A DNA stretch of 37,124 nucleotides from CAZEPJ01 sp964514105. GTDB lineage: Bacteria > Desulfobacterota > Desulfocorpusculales > Desulfocorpusculum. Below are positions 1 to 6,730 of this stretch, one piece after another (position 1 is the stretch's first letter; each line of letters opens with the position of its first letter). Both the position numbers and the translations under genes were made by a program. The DNA lies in the NCBI GenBank assembly GCA_964514105.1, contig CAZEPJ010000046.1:1-37124 (forward strand). Direction: 5' to 3'. A model generated the notes under the pieces. The model searched no databases, had not been told where the DNA came from, and was given only the letters and a program-made list of their open reading frames with translations.

Positions 1-2
1 AC

Positions 3-143
3 GGGCGGGTGCTGTACGTGGGCGGCTGGGTACATCTGGTCCCCGACGCGGCCGGGCGCAGCCTGGCCTGCCTCCTGGGGGACCTGACGCCGCGAAGGGT
101 CCTCCTGGGCCAGGAGGAATTGCTGCCCATGCCACATCCCTGA
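3..143 (+). CDS. C-terminal fragment of an unidentified protein
   Basis: An open frame runs from the window edge to a TGA at 141-143 and gives about 46 residues, ending ...ELLPMPHP. Third codon positions are strongly G/C, as in the real genes nearby, and a stop followed by a promoter-like stretch fits the end of a gene. The residues alternate hydrophobic and small polar, beta-rich in look, with no motif I recognise. The rest of the gene lies outside the window, so no function is offered. Confidence 0.4.
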   Translation, partial: GRVLYVGGWVHLVPDAAGRSLACLLGDLTPRRVLLGQEELLPMPHP

Positions 144-193
144 GATCTGGCGAACGACGTCCATGCCGTGTCCATTCTGAAACACCCGGTGTG

Positions 194-222
194 TTGACGG
201 GGTTTGGCCGTTGTAGTAGCGT
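194..222 (+). promoter_or_regulatory. Candidate sigma-70 promoter of the tannase gene
   Basis: A -35 box TTGACG (194-199) is followed after exactly 17 bases by TAGCGT (217-222), a weak -10. Transcription would start near 229, giving a leader of about 46 bases before the ATG at 275. This placement argues against a longer protein beginning at 191. Confidence 0.45.
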
Positions 223-274
223 TGCGATCGAACCTTTCCTCTCTCAACTTCCAACATCGAACAGGAGGCACGCC

Positions 275-1867
275 ATGAACCGGAACAAGGCTGTTTCCAG
301 GGAACGGGATCGCTCGTGCAAAGGTCTCGCAGTGGGGATGCTGGGTGTGATTGCCGCCGTACTGGTCGCCTGGTGCGGGATCGCGTTGGCCCACCCCCCC
401 GGAGAATGCTCTGCCCTGGCCGCTCTCAAGGTGGAGAATACCAATCTGCTCTCCGCTTCCATCGTCCCGTACAAGGATGGATTACCTGAGCACTGCAGGG
501 TCTTGGGCTTTGTCCGACCAGCGATCAACTTCGAGATCCGCCTGCCCGTCAAGGACTGGAACGGCAAGTTCTACATGGCCGGATGCGGGGGGTTCTGCGG
601 CACCCTGGACTCGGACCGGCCTGGCATGGTCAATGCCATGAACCATGGGCTGCGGCGCAACTACGCTGTATCCACCATGGATTCCGGCCACTGGGGCGTG
701 GCGGTGACGGATGGCCGTTGGGCCTATCACAACCGCCTCGCCGAATGGGACTGGGGGCAGCGGGCGGTGACCGAGACCGCCCGGGTGACCAAGCTGGTCA
801 TCAAGGCGTACTACGGCGCCGACCCCAAGAAGTCCTACTTCGCGGGCTGCTCCACCGGGGGGCGGATGGCCAACATGGAGGCATGGAAGTATCCCAACGA
901 TTTCGATGGGATCCTCAGCGGAGCCCCGGCTCTCGACTATACCGGCCTGGTCGGGACGGCATGCGCCTGGGTAACCCAAGCCAACACGGGCCCGGACGGC
1001 AAGGACATCCTGCCAGTCGCCAAGGTGAAGGCCATCGAAAAGGCGGTGTACCAGGCCTGCGACGCCAAAGACGGCCTCAAGGACGGGCTCATCGACGACC
1101 CGCGCAAGTGTGACTTCCAGCCGGGCTCCCTGAAGTGCAAGTCTGCCGACGGACCGGACTGCCTCACGGAGGCCGAGGTCAAGGTTCTGGAGAAGTGGTA
1201 CGGCGGGGCCAAGAACTCAAGAGGGGACCAGCTCTATCCAGGCGGCATTCCCATGGGCTCCGAGCCTTACTGGTCCCTGTGGCTCACCGGGGACGGAAAG
1301 GGAGGCGGCCGCTTGATCCCGGCGTTTGGCAGGGATTTCCTGCGCTACATGGCCTTTCCCGAAGACCCGGGAGACACGTATACCGTTCTGGATTTCGACT
1401 TCGATAAGGATCCTCCAAGGCTCTCACTCATGGCCCAGATTTACAATGCCACTGGGACCGATCTGAGCAAGTTCAAAGCCCGGGGCGGAAAGCTCCTCAT
1501 GTATCACGGATGGGCGGATGCCATCGTCACTCCGCAGCTCACGGTAGACTGGTATGGCGGCGTGGAGAAGGATATGGGAGGGCGCCAGGGGACCCAGGAA
1601 TTCCTTCGTCTGTTCATGATCCCGGGCATGGATCACTGCGGGCTTCAGCCCGGTCCGGGCATCACCCAGATGGAATTCGATCCCCTGACGGCCCTGGAGA
1701 AGTGGGTGGAGGAGGGGGTGGCCCCGGACGTGCTCCTGGCAACCAAAAAGGATAAAGACGGGAAAACCCTTTGGACCCGCCCCCTTTGCACATACCCCAA
1801 GGTCGCCAAGTACAAGGGGACGGGGGACCCAACCGACGGCGCGAACTTCGCTTGCGTCGAGCCGTGA
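275..1867 (+). CDS. Secreted tannase/feruloyl esterase family hydrolase
   Basis: A 530-residue serine esterase of the tannase/feruloyl esterase family, expected to cleave ester bonds of phenolic acids outside the cytoplasm. The start at 275 is chosen because AGGAGG lies at 263-268 with good spacing, and because it opens a signal peptide with a basic N-terminus, a hydrophobic core and a likely cut after ALA near residue 39. The catalytic serine is Ser193 in GCSTGGR, with acid Asp415 in HGWADA and base His454 in MDHCG. The cysteines next to Ser193 and His454 match the family's CS-D-HC arrangement, in which a disulfide joins the two catalytic residues. The family assignment is firm. The natural substrate cannot be read from the sequence. 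The gene appears to stand alone behind its own promoter. Confidence 0.9.
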   Translation: MNRNKAVSRERDRSCKGLAVGMLGVIAAVLVAWCGIALAHPPGECSALAALKVENTNLLSASIVPYKDGLPEHCRVLGFVRPAINFEIRLPVKDWNGKFYMAGCGGFCGTLDSDRPGMVNAMNHGLRRNYAVSTMDSGHWGVAVTDGRWAYHNRLAEWDWGQRAVTETARVTKLVIKAYYGADPKKSYFAGCSTGGRMANMEAWKYPNDFDGILSGAPALDYTGLVGTACAWVTQANTGPDGKDILPVAKVKAIEKAVYQACDAKDGLKDGLIDDPRKCDFQPGSLKCKSADGPDCLTEAEVKVLEKWYGGAKNSRGDQLYPGGIPMGSEPYWSLWLTGDGKGGGRLIPAFGRDFLRYMAFPEDPGDTYTVLDFDFDKDPPRLSLMAQIYNATGTDLSKFKARGGKLLMYHGWADAIVTPQLTVDWYGGVEKDMGGRQGTQEFLRLFMIPGMDHCGLQPGPGITQMEFDPLTALEKWVEEGVAPDVLLATKKDKDGKTLWTRPLCTYPKVAKYKGTGDPTDGANFACVEP

Positions 1868-1890
1868 GTTATTCGGAGCATCGGGTGGGA

Positions 1891-1914
1891 GTGGGAGGCG
1901 GCCGGCCTCCCCAC
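1891..1914 (+). terminator. Possible terminator hairpin after the tannase gene
   Basis: Beginning 24 bases after the stop codon, GTGGGAGGC can pair with GCCTCCCCAC (nine pairs with one bulge) around a short loop. No T-run follows, so intrinsic termination would be weak or factor-assisted. The rest of 1868-2049 holds no gene, only this hairpin and the promoter at 1947. Confidence 0.3.
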
Positions 1915-1946
1915 CCTTACCTGAGACTTGGGCGTGTTCCGCGTCC

Positions 1947-1976
1947 TTGACATGCGGCCGAGACCTGTCGCATAGT
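1947..1976 (+). promoter_or_regulatory. Candidate sigma-70 promoter of the deacetylase gene
   Basis: A perfect -35 TTGACA (1947-1952) and CATAGT (1971-1976, four of six matches to TATAAT) are separated by 18 bases. The predicted start near 1983 would place the whole duplicated segment at 2050-2222 in the transcript leader. Confidence 0.45.
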
Positions 1977-2049
1977 CCCGGGGGTCCTGTGCGGACCTTT
2001 CGCGGTCCCACGGACCACCCAGCAGGCCCGCCGCCCCGCGGACGGCGGA

Positions 2050-2357
2050 TGGGCCCGGAGGACTCCAGAGATGAACGTTGACAGAAGGCTTCCTCATGGC
2101 GCTGGCCGGGCTCCCGTTGGCCGTGGGCGCCTGGGCCGAGGCCAAGCGGGACGTGATCCTCTGCTTCGACGGCAGCGGCCCCCTGGACAAGTGGCGGCGG
2201 GTGGGCCCGGAGGACTCCAGAGATGAACGTTGACAGAAGGGGCTTTCTCAAGGCGCTGGCCGGGCTCCCGTTGGCCGTGGGCGCCTGGGCCGAGGCCAAG
2301 CGGGACGTGATCCTCTGCTTCGACGGCAGCGGCCCCCTGGACAAGTGGCGGCGGGTG
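2050..2357 (+). repeat. Tandem duplication of the 5' end of the deacetylase gene
   Basis: Copy 1 (2050-2203) and copy 2 (2202-2357) are adjacent direct repeats sharing a two-base junction TG. Each carries the ribosome-binding site GGAGGA, the ATG and about 45 codons of the deacetylase gene. They are identical except for two substitutions and a missing GG in copy 1, all within about ten bases (2089-2097). Copy 2 continues into the intact gene. Copy 1 is frameshifted by the two-base loss. Confidence 0.95.
2071..2226 (+). pseudogene. Frameshifted 5' copy of the deacetylase gene (short upstream ORF)
   Basis: This is the start of duplicated copy 1. It has the same ribosome-binding site and ATG as the real gene, but loss of two bases after the sixth codon shifts the frame. 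Reading runs 51 codons to a TGA at 2224-2226 that overlaps the real start codon (ATGA, 2223-2226). If the -2 change is real, the remnant is a short upstream ORF able to couple translation to the intact gene. Restoring two G's would give RRGFLMALAG, against RRGFLKALAG in copy 2, so copy 1 looks like a once-functional allele rather than random decay. Confidence 0.7.
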
Positions 2358-3119
2358 CTGGAATTGGGGGACCGACTGAGGGCGGCCACGGGCACCGGCT
2401 CCTTCACCGTGTTCGCCTGCGGCGCCCAGCTCGTGGAGCGCATGCCCGGGTCCACCATCGGCGCGGGGGGCTCCCGCGCCGAATGCGACGAGCGGCTGCA
2501 GCTCATCCAGACGGCCATCCAGAAGGGCCACGAGCTGGGCAACCACACGGTGCGCCACAAGAACGGTCAGAAGTGGTCGGAACAGCAGTGGTTCGACGAG
2601 CTGGGGGAGTTCGACCGGTTCGCCGCGGAGTTCTTCACGGACAAGGGGGGAAAGCCCTACAAGCCCGTAGGGTTTCGGGCGCCGTACCTGGCCTGGAACC
2701 CGGCCATGTACCAGGCCCTGGAGAGGCTGGGGTATCTCTACGACGTCTCCCAGGTGGGGGACTTCACCACCCAGGTGGGGCGCATCGTGGTCAAGGGGAT
2801 GCCCTTGTACGCCCGGGACAGCGGCCGGAAGATCGGCGGCATGGACTACAACTGGTACATCGCCGGGATCCACGAGAGCGAGGCCGAGCGAATGCTCAAC
2901 CGCAAGGCGGAGCAGCCGGACACGGAGCCCGTGGTCATCTCCCTCCACTTCTCCGACTACGGCCACGGGAGCCGCAATTACTTCCAGGTGGTCTCGGATT
3001 TCATGGTCTCCGTGGCCAAGAAGGGGGGATACCGCTTCGTCTCCATGATCGACCACCTGAGGGACACGGGGACCGTGGCGCCCGCCCGTCAGGTGGCCGG
3101 GGATGCCTCCCGCGGGTGA
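2223..3119 (+). CDS. Tat-exported polysaccharide deacetylase-like protein
   Basis: A 298-residue protein with a NodB-like carbohydrate esterase 4 fold, which normally removes acetyl or formyl groups from sugars or related C-N bonds with a divalent metal. The N-terminus has the twin-arginine motif DRRGFLK and a short hydrophobic stretch ending AWA-EA, so export by the Tat system is likely. Motif 1 reads CFDGS instead of the usual TFDDG, keeping the first Asp but replacing the second, a metal ligand, with Gly. Motif 2 is NHTVRH, with both metal histidines, and motif 3 is FRAPY. GGAGGA at 2209-2214 supports the start. The unusual motif 1 suggests altered metal binding or a specialised substrate. 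The gene converges on the next one with a 16-base gap. Confidence 0.85.
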   Translation: MNVDRRGFLKALAGLPLAVGAWAEAKRDVILCFDGSGPLDKWRRVLELGDRLRAATGTGSFTVFACGAQLVERMPGSTIGAGGSRAECDERLQLIQTAIQKGHELGNHTVRHKNGQKWSEQQWFDELGEFDRFAAEFFTDKGGKPYKPVGFRAPYLAWNPAMYQALERLGYLYDVSQVGDFTTQVGRIVVKGMPLYARDSGRKIGGMDYNWYIAGIHESEAERMLNRKAEQPDTEPVVISLHFSDYGHGSRNYFQVVSDFMVSVAKKGGYRFVSMIDHLRDTGTVAPARQVAGDASRG

Positions 3120-3135
3120 GCCTCGCCCCCCGGCC

Positions 3136-4851
3136 TCACGGCCGGGCCGGATCCCCCGCATCCCTGGAGGCCCGGCCCCCCTCCTTCCCCTTCCAACCCG
3201 GTCCGCGCACCACGCGGCCGGGTTTGGCCCCGGTGTGCTCCCCATCCCGAAGGACCTGGACCCCGTTGACGAAGACGTGGACCATGCCCGTGGCGTAGCG
3301 GTGGGGCTCGTCGTACGTGGCGTGGTCCTGAACCCTGGCCGGGTCGAAGATCGCCAGGTCGGCGTAATACCCGGGTTTGATGGCCCCCCGGCGCTCCAGT
3401 TGGAGGTTGGCCGCCGGAAGGCTGGTCAGCCTGCGCACGGCCTCCTCCAGGAGGATGACCTTCTCATCGCGCACGTACTTGCCCAGCAGCCGGGCGAAGT
3501 TGCCGTACGCCCTGGGGTGGGTGTGGAGCTCCAGGAAGACGCCCTCCGGGGCCATAGACCCGCCGTCCGAGCCGAAGCTCATCCAGGGCAGGGCGATCTG
3601 ACGGCGGATGTTCTCCTCGGACATGCTGAAGCGGACCATCTTGACCCGCTCGGGCTCCTCCACGATGAGGTCCAGGACCGCCTCCTCGGGGGTCGTGCGC
3701 CGCCGGGATGCGATCTCGACCAGATCCTTGCCGCTCATCTCCCGGAAGGCGCTCCCCTTGAGCCCCATGATGCGGATATTCTCGGGCCGGCGGATCTTCA
3801 TCTCCTGGAGCAGGCGCTTTCGGGTCTTGGCATTCTTCAACCGCTTGAGGAGCGATATCTGCCCCCCCTCGTGGATCCAGTTGGGGAGGAGGGAGTCCAG
3901 GCTCGTGGCGCTGGCCGTGTACAGGTACATGTCGGCGGTGATGGCCAGCCCCGCCCGCCTGGCCTCCTCCACCTTCTCCAGCACCTGGTCCAGCCGCTCC
4001 GTGCCCTCGTCGCCCGGCACCTTGAGGTGGTAGATCTCGGCCCGGATCCCCGCCTCCCGGGCGATCTGGATGAGCTCGTCCAGGGCGCGGAGGATGGCGT
4101 CCCGCTCGCTGCGCATGTGGGAGATGTACATGCCGCCGTACTCGGCGGCCACCTTTGCCAGTTCCACGATCTCCCGGGTCTTGGCGTAGGAGGCCGGGGC
4201 GTAGACCAGGGCCGTGCTCAGCCCCATGGCGCCTTCCTCCATGGCGTGCCGCACGAGTTCCTTCATGCGCTGGAGTTCCTGGGCCGTGGGGTCACGTCTC
4301 TGATAGCCCAGGACGTTGATGCGGACGGTGGTGGCCCCCACGAAGGAGGCCACGTTGGTGGAGACGCCCCGCTCCACCAAGTGCTCCAAGTACTCCCCCA
4401 GGGTGGTCCACGCCACCTCGTACTCGAGGGGCCCCCGCTTCTCGGGTTTGGCCTTCTTCATGGCCTCGCTCAGGGGGCCCATGGACACGCCCTCCCCCAT
4501 GACCTCCAGGGTGACCCCCTGGCGGATGTCGCTCTGGGAGCGCCCGTCCACCAGGAGCGTCTCGGGCGCCCAGCTCAGCATATTGATGAAGCCGGGTGCC
4601 ACGGCCAGGCCCTCGGCATCGATCTCCGCGCGCCCCCGGCCCGGCAGGCCCGCCCCCACGGCGGCGATGCTGTCGCCCAGCACGGCCACGTCCCCCAGAA
4701 AGGGCGCCGAGCCGCTGCCGTCGTACACGGCCCCGTTGCGGATCAGGAGGTCGTACACGGGCGCCTCGGCGGATTCCGCAGGGGTGTCGGCCCCCCAGCA
4801 GGGAGAGGACGTCACGATGAGAAGGACGAGATGGACGACTGCGCGCCGCAT
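3136..4851 (-). CDS. Exported N-acyl-D-amino-acid deacylase-like amidohydrolase
   Basis: A 571-residue amidohydrolase of the D-aminoacylase family, which hydrolyses N-acyl-D-amino acids. The frame opens with a signal peptide (hydrophobic core VVHLVLLIV, cut near CWGAD). The N-terminal beta segment (DLLIRNGAVYDGSG) and the C-terminal part (GYYADLAIFDPARV, then VNGVQVLRDG) are typical. Histidines in YISHMRSE and IYHLKVPG and the Asp in FGSDGGS are kept. The usual PGFID-V-HTH metal motif is replaced by PGFINMLSW, and the GNCG cysteine motif by GEGVS, so this is a distinct subfamily with a changed metal centre. The start at 4851 has AGGAGG 12 bases upstream. An ATG at 4863 makes an ATGA overlap with the preceding gene but leaves no room for that site, so the true start is uncertain by four codons. 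Last gene of a three-gene leftward unit. Confidence 0.8.
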   Translation of the reverse strand: MRRAVVHLVLLIVTSSPCWGADTPAESAEAPVYDLLIRNGAVYDGSGSAPFLGDVAVLGDSIAAVGAGLPGRGRAEIDAEGLAVAPGFINMLSWAPETLLVDGRSQSDIRQGVTLEVMGEGVSMGPLSEAMKKAKPEKRGPLEYEVAWTTLGEYLEHLVERGVSTNVASFVGATTVRINVLGYQRRDPTAQELQRMKELVRHAMEEGAMGLSTALVYAPASYAKTREIVELAKVAAEYGGMYISHMRSERDAILRALDELIQIAREAGIRAEIYHLKVPGDEGTERLDQVLEKVEEARRAGLAITADMYLYTASATSLDSLLPNWIHEGGQISLLKRLKNAKTRKRLLQEMKIRRPENIRIMGLKGSAFREMSGKDLVEIASRRRTTPEEAVLDLIVEEPERVKMVRFSMSEENIRRQIALPWMSFGSDGGSMAPEGVFLELHTHPRAYGNFARLLGKYVRDEKVILLEEAVRRLTSLPAANLQLERRGAIKPGYYADLAIFDPARVQDHATYDEPHRYATGMVHVFVNGVQVLRDGEHTGAKPGRVVRGPGWKGKEGGRASRDAGDPARP

Positions 4852-4859
4852 GGGAAGCT

Positions 4860-6116
4860 TCATCCTCCTTGCGTCTCCCCGCCGGTCCCGAGGGGGGGGC
4901 CAATGGGGTCCTCGTGGCGGCCGGGGCCGGCCGGCCGGGACTTCCGGGTCCCGGCGTAGAGCTCGTACTCCAGCAGCCGGCACTCGATGGCGCCGTTGAA
5001 AAACGGAATCCTGCGGCGGGTCCTGAGACCCACGTGTTTGGCCAGGGCCAGGTTGCCCGTGAAGACGTACCCCCGGTATCCGCCGCATCGCCTCTTGAAG
5101 AAGTCCCCGATGCGGGCGTAGGTCCCCCGCAGGCGCTCCACCTGCCCCAGGCGTTCCCCGTACTCGGGATTAAGGACCACGACACCGCCGCCCTCGGGGA
5201 CCGGCGTGTGGGCGAAGTCGCATTGTCGGAACTCGATGAAGCGGTCCACCCGCGCGGCCCGGGCGTTCTTCCGGGCCGCCTCGACGGCCTCCCGGGCGAT
5301 GTCCGTGGCCACGATCCGGCCGTTCAGCGACCTGCGCTCGGCGGCCCTGGCCCGGCTCCGGAGCTCCTCCCATGGGCCCCTTCGAAACCCGCGCACATGC
5401 ATGAAGCCGAAGTTGACCCGCGTCAGCCCCGGGGCCCTGCCCAGGGCGATGAGGGCGGCCTCGATGGCCAGGGTGCCGCTGCCGCACATGGGGTTGACGA
5501 AGTGCCCCTCGCCGCACCAGCCCGCGGCCAGGACCACGGCCGCCGCCAGGCCCTCCTGCATGGGCGCATGGAGGGGAATCCGGCGGTAGCCCCGCCTGGA
5601 GAGGGGCTCGCCCGAGGTGTCCAGGTACAGGCGGCAGCGGTCCCCCTGCCAGTGAAGGTGCACCACGGCGCCGGATCGTTCGGGCCCCGAGTCGGGCCTG
5701 CGGCCCCGCCTCTGCACCATGCGGTCGACGATGGCGTCCTTGCACTTGAGGTTGGCGTACCGCGAATCCCGCACGGCCGGGTTGTCCACATCCGAGGTGA
5801 CGGAGAGGTACCCGTCCTCGGGCAGCCAGCGCTCCCACGGCATGGCCTTGACCGCCCGGTACAGGGCCTGGGGTTCCGCCGCCTGGATGGCCTCCAGCAA
5901 CAGGAGGACCCGCTGGCCCGTCCTCAGATGAAGGTTCAGCCGCCGGGCATCTTCCAGGGAGCCTTCGGTCTCCACGGCGGTCGTGTGCTCCAGGACCACG
6001 GGGAGGCCCAGGGAGAGGATCTCCGCCGAGAGAAAGGGGGCGATGCCCCTGGGACAGGTGATGAGGATGGGGCGTTTTCCCGGGGCCATGGCCATCAGAC
6101 GGAGGGCCCCGACCAT
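4860..6116 (-). CDS. THUMP-domain rRNA guanine-N2 methyltransferase (RlmL/YpsC-like)
   Basis: A 418-residue SAM-dependent RNA methyltransferase resembling the N-terminal half of E. coli RlmL, which makes N2-methylguanosine in 23S rRNA. Residues about 10-165 form the ferredoxin-like/THUMP RNA-binding part. SAM motif I is NPMCGSGTLAIEAAL, followed by a Rossmann domain with TDIAREAVEAARKNA. The catalytic motif IV reads NPEYGERLG, where relatives usually have NPPYGERL; the Glu at the second proline is unusual. The C-terminus ends in a basic, disordered tail. No clear ribosome-binding site precedes 6116, and a start at residue 8 or 10 is possible. It begins 25 bases after the HNH gene, and its stop overlaps an ATG of the deacylase gene, so the three are probably cotranscribed despite unrelated roles. 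Confidence 0.85.
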   Translation of the reverse strand: MVGALRLMAMAPGKRPILITCPRGIAPFLSAEILSLGLPVVLEHTTAVETEGSLEDARRLNLHLRTGQRVLLLLEAIQAAEPQALYRAVKAMPWERWLPEDGYLSVTSDVDNPAVRDSRYANLKCKDAIVDRMVQRRGRRPDSGPERSGAVVHLHWQGDRCRLYLDTSGEPLSRRGYRRIPLHAPMQEGLAAAVVLAAGWCGEGHFVNPMCGSGTLAIEAALIALGRAPGLTRVNFGFMHVRGFRRGPWEELRSRARAAERRSLNGRIVATDIAREAVEAARKNARAARVDRFIEFRQCDFAHTPVPEGGGVVVLNPEYGERLGQVERLRGTYARIGDFFKRRCGGYRGYVFTGNLALAKHVGLRTRRRIPFFNGAIECRLLEYELYAGTRKSRPAGPGRHEDPIGPPLGTGGETQGG

Positions 6117-6141
6117 GGGCGCCCGCGCCGGGAAGGGGCGC

Positions 6142-6477
6142 TCACGGCTTCTCGCTCAGATAGTCGCCCAGCAGACCCCGGCTGTGCTCGTCCTCGTGGC
6201 AGTACACGCAGAGGTTCTCCCAGTTGGACCCGTCGGGCGGGTTGTTCCGGTGGTTGCCGTCCCGGTGGTGGACCGTGAGGAGGTGGCGGTCCTTCCAATC
6301 GAACTCCCGGGCGCACTTGGCGCAGATGAGCCCGTGGATCTTCAAGGAGCGCTCCCTGTAGTCGAGGGTCGGGGTCGTGGTCCGCTTGAGCTCCCGGACC
6401 AGGTCGTCGATGGACCGATCTCCCCCGGCCTTCACCGGGCCGGATCTCCTGCGCACCACAAATCCCCTTCGCCTCAT
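6142..6477 (-). CDS. YajD-like HNH nuclease
   Basis: A 111-residue HNH endonuclease-fold protein close in size and motif to E. coli YajD. The zinc site is built from CAKC near residue 52 and CVYCHEDEH near residue 90. The HNH core reads HHRDGNHRNNPPDGSNWENLC. The N-terminal 35 residues are basic. The start at 6477 has GGAGG eight bases upstream; an ATG ten codons further up lacks one. The biological role of the YajD group is not established. First gene of the leftward unit. Confidence 0.85.
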   Translation of the reverse strand: MRRRGFVVRRRSGPVKAGGDRSIDDLVRELKRTTTPTLDYRERSLKIHGLICAKCAREFDWKDRHLLTVHHRDGNHRNNPPDGSNWENLCVYCHEDEHSRGLLGDYLSEKP

Positions 6478-6505
6478 GCCGCCTGCCTCCAGCGGTTGTG
6501 CCCCC

Positions 6506-6534
6506 ATCTTACCACAGGGCCCGAACCTTGTCCC
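6506..6534 (-). promoter_or_regulatory. Candidate promoter of the HNH gene with extended -10
   Basis: On the minus strand GGGACA (6534-6529) lies 17 bases from TAAGAT (6511-6506), which is preceded by TGG and so forms an extended -10. The same twelve bases, TGTGGTAAGATG, recur in front of the KaiC/XRE gene at 21847-21836. The -35 overlaps the -35 of the rightward promoter at 6528. Confidence 0.4.
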
Positions 6535-6556
6535 GGGGGGCTCTTTCCGGTATGCT
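6528..6556 (+). promoter_or_regulatory. Candidate distal promoter of the aminotransferase gene
   Basis: TTGTCC (6528-6533), a 17-base spacer and TATGCT (6551-6556). Transcription would begin near 6563, leaving a leader of about 170 bases in which I see no recognisable RNA motif or convincing gene. Confidence 0.35.
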
Positions 6557-6676
6557 CAAACCAGTCCCGGAAGTCGCCCGCCCAGTTCACGAGACCGGAG
6601 CGCACCCTTGCCGCCCTGCGCGAGGCCGGGCTGAAGAAGGGAAACGACGCTCGCCCCGCCCGGACCGGACCACAGC

Positions 6677-6705
6677 TTGACAGGAGGGGCAACCTCGAGT
6701 AGAAC
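6677..6705 (+). promoter_or_regulatory. Candidate proximal sigma-70 promoter of the aminotransferase gene
   Basis: Perfect TTGACA (6677-6682), a 17-base spacer and TAGAAC (6700-6705, four of six). The predicted start near 6712 gives a short leader that carries GGAGGA just before the ATG at 6731, the best-formed promoter of this pair. Confidence 0.55.
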
Positions 6706-6730
6706 AGGCCATCGGTCGCAGGAGGACAGC

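Noticed and set aside
3103..4959. 618-codon plus-strand frame opposite the deacylase gene
   Set aside because: Same reason: a shadow of a recognisable amidohydrolase, with no motif of its own.
6473..6510. Longer HNH protein from the ATG at 6507
   Set aside because: No ribosome-binding site; that ATG overlaps the candidate -10 box, while the ATG at 6477 has GGAGG at good spacing.
6554..6680. Short plus-strand frame between the two aminotransferase promoters
   Set aside because: It has no ribosome-binding site, an Arg/Pro-rich random-looking translation and no recognisable motif.
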